Shown: piece after piece, positions 7,315 through 12,399 of the stretch | How positions within the stretch are numbered: position 1 is the stretch's first letter | How the letters are laid out: each line of letters opens with the position of its first letter | Source of the DNA: Candidatus Fermentibacteraceae bacterium | GTDB taxonomy: Bacteria > Fermentibacterota > Fermentibacteria > Fermentibacterales > JCC-6 | Direction of reading: 5' to 3' | Assembly: GCA_030596465.1 (NCBI GenBank) | Contig: JAUVJW010000022.1 | Coordinates: 1-12,399, forward strand | Length of the DNA: 12,399 nt | The notes under the pieces: model-generated | What the model was told of the DNA's origin: nothing | What the model saw: only the letters and a program-made list of their open reading frames with translations | Database searches by the model: none | Position numbers and translations under genes: made by a program

Positions 7315-7356
7315 TTATGCAATGTCAATCTGTCTGCTGCACTTGCCTTTGCATAA
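7315..7356. repeat. 8-bp inverted repeat downstream of the TPR gene
   Basis: TTATGCAA (7315-7322) and TTGCATAA (7349-7356) are perfect reverse complements, 26 nt apart. The pair begins 10 nt past the TPR gene's stop codon on the minus strand. It may fold in the transcript's 3' end or bind a protein. There is no U-tract, so a terminator role is doubtful. Confidence 0.35.
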
Positions 7357-7366
7357 TGTGAAAATT

Positions 7367-8749
7367 CTACGCTTGCCCCTGAGTGGTTCCTTTTCCATAG
7401 AGCTTGATCATGCACTCAGGGCATATTCCATGAGTAATCTTTGCGTCGGAATGTTCGGAGATATAAGATTCGATCTGCTGCCAGTAGCCGTCATCATCCC
7501 TGACTTTTTTGCAATTCGCGCAAATAGGGAGCATACCCTGAAGTGTCCTTACATGGGCAAGGGCCTCGCGAAGCTGATAATTCATTCTTAAAAGCTCAAC
7601 ATTCTTCAGACGATAGATCTCGGCTTCCTTTTCCTTCTTCTCAGTTTCGAATCGCACCTGAAGCCCCGCTATCCTGTTCATACTCTTCTCGTTCAGGTGC
7701 TCTTCAATGCAGGTACTTAATTCCCGGGAGTACATCAGCGCTTTCCGCAGATCCCCCTTCGCCTCATATAGATCTGTTATGTTCTTCAGGCAGAGAATTT
7801 CCCAGTCTTTCAGCTCAAGCTCTCTTGTTATCTCCAGCCCTCTGGTAATAAGTTCCTCGGCTTTATCAAGAAGCCCCAGTCTGGTGTATACACCCCCGGC
7901 GCTGCCGCAAGTGTAGGCAACCAGTCGCTTGTTGCCCATCTCCTCAAACAGTTCAAGACTCCTTATGAAAAAACTCAGGGCTGATTCGTTATTGCCGAGG
8001 TCTTCCTGCAGGCTTCCCAGATTGCTCAGTGTACTGGCGATACCATTTTTATCTTCAATATCCTCCCTGATCTCAAGAGCCTTCTGGAAGTACTCTCTGG
8101 CCTTGTCCAGCTCTCCCTATTTCCCGTAGACCGAACCAGTATTGTTGTAAAGATATGCCAGCTTCTTCCGGTCGCCTGACTTCTCGAGTATCTTTTCCGC
8201 GAACATGTATGATGACAGTGCCAGATCAAGGCGAAGCAGGCCGCTGTAGCATGCGCCTAAATTCAAGTGGCAAAGAGCAAGTTCATCCTTACTCGCGCCA
8301 CATTCCTGTTTTCCCTTTAGAGATTCGTGGTAGTGTTCAAGAGCCTTGTCAACCATACCCTGAGACCAGTAAATGCGGGCCATAACACTGAGAGTGGATG
8401 CTATTCCATTCTTATCCTTGAGTTCCTCGTATATCTCCATGGACTTCCGGGAGTACAACATGGCTTCTGCATAGTTCCCGGACTGGTGATTTATTGATCC
8501 AAGCAAAGAACAACTCTTGGCCATACAAGTAAGGAGCCCCAGTTTTTCCGCGAGATTCTGTGCTTCCAGGGCACAAACTTCTGATCTGTCGGGATTTGAA
8601 TGAAGATAGAGGTAAGCAAGTTCATTCAGTAGCGCAGCAAGTTCTGAACCGGCAGGTTTCAGCCTGAGTTCTTCAAGCTCCTTTTCAAGAACTGTCATTT
8701 CCTCATTTGCCTTACCGCATGCTCTCCACAGCCTCTTCAAAACAGCCAT
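7367..8749 (-). pseudogene. TPR-repeat signalling protein with C-terminal CxxC...HxICxxC motif, interrupted by one TAG
   Basis: One reading frame of 460 codons runs from ATG 8749 to TAG 7369-7367, broken only by TAG at 8119-8117 (codon 211). Both sides continue the same repeat: NNTGSVYGK-stop-GELDKAREYFQKALEI is a normal TPR with a single residue replaced. About eight TPRs (roughly 34-355) precede a charged coiled coil (about 355-405) and a tail with LPICANCKKVRDDDGYW (407-423) and HGICPEC (440-446). The Cys410/Cys413 and His440/Cys443/Cys446 set looks metal-binding and is a tail known from bacterial sensor and response-regulator proteins. The likely role is a scaffold or regulator in signalling (inference). 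As read, the product would be 210 residues without the tail. GGAGG is flush against the ATG, so a TTG three codons on (8740) is a possible alternative start. A CAG-to-TAG or AAG-to-TAG change would explain the stop, as would a sequencing error. Confidence 0.8.
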
Positions 8750-8806
8750 CCTCCTTCAGGACGGGAAAAAGATGTCTCAACTTCTACCAATTTTACTGCC
8801 TGAAGC

Positions 8807-8835
8807 ATAATATCTGTTCATCTGACAGGAGTCAA
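8807..8835 (-). promoter_or_regulatory. Strong sigma-70-type promoter of the TPR gene
   Basis: On the minus strand there is TTGACT (8835-8830), a 17-nt spacer, then TATTAT (8812-8807). Each box is one base from consensus with ideal spacing. The -10 ends 57 nt before the ATG, leaving a leader of about 50 nt that ends in GAAGGAGG. An intact, strong promoter on an interrupted gene argues that the nonsense mutation is recent or an artefact. Confidence 0.7.
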
Positions 8836-9085
8836 CCAAACTGTCATCTCACCTTTTGTGCGCACTTTCCCGTGAGAACGCGACCAAGCATTTTCAAGAA
8901 ACTAATGGGGTGGCTGAAGAATCTTGAGATGTAGTAATGCAGATAAGTGCCCGTGGCAGAGCCAGTAACTGAGGGCGTTCCGGCGTTAGCACGGATTATA
9001 GCCGATCGTGAAACCTTTATGCCAATGCTTCATTCTCGGTCACACTCCTTGGCAGTGAATCCAGAAATTCCTGTATTTGTTTCTC

Positions 9086-9179
9086 ATTCTATATGACAAA
9101 TACTTATCAGAATTATAACGATTCGGGGTGTTTCAGGAGAGTCTTGAAAAAAAAACAGATTATGGTATTCTATATGACA
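9086..9179 (+). repeat. 13-bp direct repeat ATTCTATATGACA (9086-9098 and 9167-9179)
   Basis: Two exact copies start 81 bp apart, upstream of the Lon-like gene. The second copy covers most of the predicted -10 box (TATTCT at 9166-9171) and the expected transcription start; the first lies about 60 bp upstream of the -35. A pair placed like this could be operator sites for a regulator that covers the start site and a distal site. Chance duplication of an AT-rich promoter word is the alternative. Confidence 0.6.
9144..9171 (+). promoter_or_regulatory. Promoter of the Lon-like protease gene
   Basis: TTGAAA (9144-9149), a 16-nt spacer and TATTCT (9166-9171) fit a sigma-70 promoter with a leader of about 40 nt to the ATG at 9220. 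The -35 region reads CTTGAAA, also the sigma-32 heat-shock -35 motif, followed by an A-tract. The matching heat-shock -10 (CCCATNT) is poor and its spacing is long, so heat-shock control is only a possibility. Confidence 0.5.
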
Positions 9180-9219
9180 CAGCGCAGACTGATATCACAC
9201 CACTCTGGAAGGTAAGAAA

Positions 9220-11601
9220 ATGAAAGTCAAGTCTCTGAAACCATCTGAGCTTAAATGGACATGCCCCACAGGTATTTTTGAATTCAGCAAAAGCAGTGAG
9301 CTTTCTCCCTCAACTGAAATTGTTGGCCAGGACAGGGCTGTCAGGGCGGTAAAACTGGGGCTTGAAATTCCCAGTAGCGGTTACAATATGTTTGTGACAG
9401 GGGTTTCCGGAAGTGGCAGGGAAACAACAGTTAAGCGGATTCTTGACCAGATTGATACAACCACTGACAAGCTTACAGATCTGTGCTATGTCTATAACTT
9501 CGAAGATTCAACCAGGCCACAGGCTCTTGTTTTTCCAGCAGGAGAGGGGAAACAGTTCAAGGAAGGGATAGAATTGTGTATAGAACTTCTGCAGAAGAAC
9601 ATCCCTGTTGTTCTCGGAAGCGAAAGTACGGCAGCTGAAAAAGGCGCGTTGCTTGAAAGCTACTCCGAGCAGAAAAAAGAACAGATGGAGAAGGTGGAGA
9701 AGGCTTCGGTTGAAGCAGGTTTTGCAGTGGTGAGTATACCCACCGGACAGGGGCACAGCAGACCGGATGTGCTTCCTGTAATAGATGGAAAACCATATAC
9801 CTATGAGGAACTGCAGCAATTGGCTGCAGAAGACAAGATCACTGCTGAAAAACTTAAGGAGTACAGAAACCTTCATACCGATTTGTTTAAGTTGCTCACT
9901 TCCGCCATCAGACACTCTCAGTCTATAGAGATAAAAGCTCAGGTGGAGATCGAGAGACTGTACAGAAGATTATTGAAACCAACGGTGACAGGGATACTTG
10001 CCAGGCTTTCCGGTCTTGGGAATAAGGAATCGGCAGAGCATGTGGAACGGATTGCTGAGACGATTCTCTCCAATATCGATGTGTTTTCAGCCAATTCGGA
10101 AGAAGCAGATCCATACATCATATTTGAAGTAAACTTGATAGTTGATAACTCCGACAGAAAGAAACGACCGGTTGTCGTGGAGCAGTTCCCCGATGCTGTG
10201 AGACTTTTTGGAAATATAGACCGGATTGTGATAGACAATAAACCCTACAGCGATCATACCATGATACGCGCCGGTTCTTTTCTTAGAGCAAACGGTGGAT
10301 ACCTGATTATCAACGCAATGGATGTTGTTCGCCAGCCGGGACTCTGGCAGACTCTTATACAGACAGTACGAAACAGAACTGTTATCACCAGACCAAATGA
10401 GATGACCAGAGCATTCATGCCTATTGAACTGCAACCGGAGCCTATTGATGTTGATGTCAAAGTTATTCTTATCGGTCCGGGATGGCTCTATACAATTCTT
10501 GCATCTCAAGACCCTGATTTTGGTTATCTGTTTAGAATCAGAGCTGATTTCGATGACAGAATGGACTTGAATGAAGAGAATATCCTGGATTTTGCCGGAG
10601 TAATAGCCTACATCTGTCAATCAGAATCGGTTCTCCCTCTGAACAGTGGTGCAATGGCCTCCATAGCTGAACAGGCAGTCAGGCTTACAGGAAGGCATGA
10701 CAAAATATCACTGAAATTCAACATGGTAGCAGACTATGTAAGACAGGCATCCTACTGGGCCGCACAGGACGGGCGAGATATTATTACTGCTCGGGATCTG
10801 GACAAGGCCATTAGCGAGAAGCAGTACAGACTGAGCCTTGGTGAAGATTATGCCACGGATCGTATACTGGAGAATCAGGTAATGGTTGACACAGAGGGCT
10901 CCGTTGTGGGGCAGCTCAATGGCCTTGCCGTGTACTCGGGTGCCGATCATTCTTTCGGTCTTCCCAGCAGGATAACCGCAACAGTAAGCCCTGGCGTTGA
11001 GGGAATTATTAACGTTGAACGCGAATCGGAAATGTCCGGAAAGATACACACAAAAGGAGTGTATGTGATTACCGGATTCTTCCGGGAGCATTTTGCCCTG
11101 GATTATCCCCTTTCTCTTTCAGCAGGAATAGTATTTGAGCAGAGCTACGGAGGGGTTGATGGAGACAGTGCCAGTTCCACCGAATTGTACGCGCTTCTCA
11201 GCGCTTTGTCCGGTGCTCCACTCAGGCAGGATCTCGCTGTTACCGGTTCAGTAAATCAACATGGAAGGATTCAGCCGATCGGTGGGGTCAATTACAAAAT
11301 TGAGGGTCACTTCAAGGTTTGCAGAGAGCGAGGTCTTACCGGTACTCAGGGTGTGATGATACCCGATTCCAACGTTGTTCACCTTCAGCTTCACAGGGAT
11401 GTGATTGAAGCTGTGGAAAACAAACAATTTCATATCTATCCGATTTCAACCATAGAGGAGGGTATTTCCCTGCTTACCGGCATTGAAGCCGGAGAAAAGA
11501 GTGCCCACGGAACTTATCCCGCTGACACAATTCTGGGTATGGCAGACGCACAATTAAGGCAGATGGCGGAGACCGTCCGTGATTTTGGAGGAAGACGCTG
11601 A
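9220..11601 (+). CDS. Lon-family ATP-dependent protease (AAA_32 / Lon-related type)
   Basis: This 793-aa protein has GGAAGG 7 nt before the ATG. The ATPase region spans about 10-540. Its P-loop is GVSGSGRETT (61-70), where Arg67 replaces the usual Lys; this G.GR form recurs in the AAA_32 branch of Lon-like proteases. The Walker B-like segment is ANGGYLIINAMDVV (357-370). A charged helical insertion lies at about 110-250. The peptidase domain (about 545-760) carries the catalytic dyad: Ser650 in GVDGDSASS and Lys693 in PIGGVNYKIEG. Their 43-residue separation equals that of E. coli Lon (S679/K722). No membrane segment or Lon N-terminal substrate domain is present, so it is not classical LonA. 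It should act in the cytosol, degrading damaged or regulatory proteins. Its stop codon overlaps the presumed start of the pyruvyltransferase gene, so the two form an operon. Confidence 0.92.
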   Translation: MKVKSLKPSELKWTCPTGIFEFSKSSELSPSTEIVGQDRAVRAVKLGLEIPSSGYNMFVTGVSGSGRETTVKRILDQIDTTTDKLTDLCYVYNFEDSTRPQALVFPAGEGKQFKEGIELCIELLQKNIPVVLGSESTAAEKGALLESYSEQKKEQMEKVEKASVEAGFAVVSIPTGQGHSRPDVLPVIDGKPYTYEELQQLAAEDKITAEKLKEYRNLHTDLFKLLTSAIRHSQSIEIKAQVEIERLYRRLLKPTVTGILARLSGLGNKESAEHVERIAETILSNIDVFSANSEEADPYIIFEVNLIVDNSDRKKRPVVVEQFPDAVRLFGNIDRIVIDNKPYSDHTMIRAGSFLRANGGYLIINAMDVVRQPGLWQTLIQTVRNRTVITRPNEMTRAFMPIELQPEPIDVDVKVILIGPGWLYTILASQDPDFGYLFRIRADFDDRMDLNEENILDFAGVIAYICQSESVLPLNSGAMASIAEQAVRLTGRHDKISLKFNMVADYVRQASYWAAQDGRDIITARDLDKAISEKQYRLSLGEDYATDRILENQVMVDTEGSVVGQLNGLAVYSGADHSFGLPSRITATVSPGVEGIINVERESEMSGKIHTKGVYVITGFFREHFALDYPLSLSAGIVFEQSYGGVDGDSASSTELYALLSALSGAPLRQDLAVTGSVNQHGRIQPIGGVNYKIEGHFKVCRERGLTGTQGVMIPDSNVVHLQLHRDVIEAVENKQFHIYPISTIEEGISLLTGIEAGEKSAHGTYPADTILGMADAQLRQMAETVRDFGGRR
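11587..11600 (+). promoter_or_regulatory. Ribosome binding site and CTG start that set the pyruvyltransferase start
   Basis: GGAGG (11587-11591), a 6-nt spacer and CTG (11598-11600) form a well-spaced initiation site in which CTG overlaps the protease stop as CTGA. This mirrors the common ATGA coupling. In the pyruvyltransferase frame the previous stop is TGA at 11580-11582 and no ATG, GTG or TTG occurs before codon 32. By then the conserved N-terminal GGSNFGDTVIF block has already passed. Confidence 0.62.
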
Positions 11602-12399
11602 AAAAAGTAATTTCATTCAGTTGGGGAGAGCTTGAGGCAGGCGGATCGAATTTTGGGGATACAGTTATCTTCAAGGCACAGTTCAATGCTTTGAGCAAAA
11701 TGGGTGTCGAAATTGGGGTTCTTACAGCAGATCCACAGCGAACAAAACAGAGATATCCCGGAGTAATGTGTTTTGATGTTTCCAGCGGAAGACTCAAGGC
11801 AATCCTTTCAAGCATAAAGTGGAGCGATATTGTTGTTGTCGGAGGCGGGGAACTGGTGCAGGATGTATCCTCTTTATTCTACACCCCCTACAATCTGTTA
11901 CCTCTATTTCTTGCTTTTCTTTTTAGAAAAAAATCCTTTGCCTGGGCAATAGGTATAGGTCAGGGATCCGAACTTACTCCATTGACCCCATTTTTTACAA
12001 AGGTTGCGCTAAAAACATGTGACGCTATCACTGTACGGGACAGGGGTTCTTTTAATGTTCTATACAAACTCGGGTTCCGGGAGCCGGATATGATACTTGC
12101 GGCGGATTGTGCTCTAACTCTTTCTAATAAAGAGCGTACACAACCAAAATCAAACATACTTGGGGCTGCTCCGCGGGATGTTTCAAACAGATCAAGGAAA
12201 CTTCTTCCTCTTGAACTTAGGAAAAAATTTAAAAACTATGAAGAACCAGACCCCCTTCCCGCTGCAGATGCATGGGCCAACATTCTTGACAAACATGTGG
12301 ATAAGTACGGTTCGGAGATCATTCTATTTCCATTCCACACAGGTTCGCTTTCAAACGACGATTACGAGTTTTGTGATCTGGTAAAGAGTCGAATGAACC
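11598..12399 (+). CDS. Polysaccharide pyruvyl transferase family protein (CsaB-like), 3' end beyond the window
   Basis: At least 267 codons are open to the window edge. Read from the CTG the protein begins (M)KKVISFSWGELEAGGSNFGDTVIF, containing the family's N-terminal (N)FGD block (residues 18-21). Next come SDIVVVGGGELVQDVSS (the glycine-rich loop, about 74-90), a hydrophobic stretch, KSFAWAIGIGQGSEL (about 108-122, the typical G(I/Q)GxG segment), DAITVRDRGS (about 139-148) and ADCAL. This order matches the polysaccharide pyruvyl transferase family (PS_pyruv_trans), whose members move pyruvate from phosphoenolpyruvate onto cell-wall or capsule sugars; CsaB pyruvylation anchors S-layer proteins. 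The acceptor here is unknown. The gene overlaps the end of the Lon-like gene by 4 nt and is probably co-translated with it. Call strong; start codon unusual. Confidence 0.82.
   Translation, partial: MKKVISFSWGELEAGGSNFGDTVIFKAQFNALSKMGVEIGVLTADPQRTKQRYPGVMCFDVSSGRLKAILSSIKWSDIVVVGGGELVQDVSSLFYTPYNLLPLFLAFLFRKKSFAWAIGIGQGSELTPLTPFFTKVALKTCDAITVRDRGSFNVLYKLGFREPDMILAADCALTLSNKERTQPKSNILGAAPRDVSNRSRKLLPLELRKKFKNYEEPDPLPAADAWANILDKHVDKYGSEIILFPFHTGSLSNDDYEFCDLVKSRMN

Larger units (their letters stand above)
8750..9219. other. 470-bp divergent intergenic region between the TPR gene and the Lon-like protease gene
   Basis: It contains the leftward promoter at 8807-8835, the rightward promoter at 9144-9171 and a 13-bp direct repeat. 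A 49-codon frame from GTG 8947 to TGA 9096 translates smoothly (PVAEPVTEGVPALARIIADR and on) but has no ribosome site and no family I recognise, so I do not call it. Nothing else coding is evident. Confidence 0.6.

Noticed and set aside
8117..8119. TAG read as a sense codon (recoded amber, e.g. pyrrolysine)
   Set aside because: TAG is used as a true stop by the polymerase gene (5730-5732) and by this gene itself (7367-7369), and the site is an ordinary variable TPR position rather than a catalytic one.
8947..9096. 49-codon frame from GTG upstream of the Lon-like gene
   Set aside because: It translates smoothly but has no ribosome site and no recognisable family, and it ends inside the promoter-region repeat; chance is likely.
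9144..9175. Clear sigma-32 heat-shock promoter for the Lon-like gene
   Set aside because: The -35 CTTGAAA fits, but the -10 matches the heat-shock consensus poorly and the 19-nt spacing is too long; a sigma-70 reading is better.

Overview
The window looks like part of a Gram-negative bacterial chromosome of moderate G+C. Two exported cysteine peptidases, one ending in a sorting-type / FlgD-Ig-like beta domain, together with a diderm-style MscS channel, a TPR protein with a CxxC...HxICxxC tail and a polysaccharide pyruvyltransferase, fit an FCB-group or candidate-phylum organism (Fermentibacteria or Cloacimonetes type). This placement is an inference from gene style, not a phylogenetic result. 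Three readable promoters follow the ordinary sigma-70 pattern.

Layout. (1) 1-2638: two divergent exported peptidase genes. A gingipain-like C25 peptidase runs leftward off the window edge, and a papain-fold C39-like peptidase with a C-terminal sorting-type domain runs rightward. (2) 2640-2954: a bidirectional terminator, the 3' end of a small unrecognised leftward gene, and a promoter region with a 15-bp palindrome. (3) 2955-5732: a stand-alone, short, DnaE2/ImuC-like DNA polymerase III alpha subunit with all three catalytic aspartates but a degraded PHP domain. (4) 5733-8749: a decay zone of three leftward genes, all damaged. They are an MscS channel missing its first membrane helices and frameshifted by a GTCT repeat, a ConA/laminin-G-like fragment with an internal TAA, and a TPR/zinc-motif signalling protein split by one TAG. 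Between the first two lie a 51-nt near-palindrome and about 490 bp with no convincing gene. (5) 8750-9219: an intergenic region with promoters on both sides and a 13-bp direct repeat. (6) 9220-12399: an intact Lon-family (AAA_32 type) ATP-dependent protease, translationally coupled to a polysaccharide pyruvyltransferase. The latter appears to start at a CTG codon that overlaps the protease stop (CTGA).

The genes do not form one pathway. The two exported peptidases form a plausible secretion/degradation pair. The polymerase suggests mutagenic or translesion repair. The Lon-like protease and pyruvyltransferase form an operon that may link protein quality control with cell-surface polysaccharide modification. 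The most informative signals are the CTGA start-stop overlap, the cluster of lesions between two intact rightward genes, and the promoter architecture around the polymerase and the Lon-like gene. I found no CRISPR array, tRNA, rRNA or complete insertion sequence.
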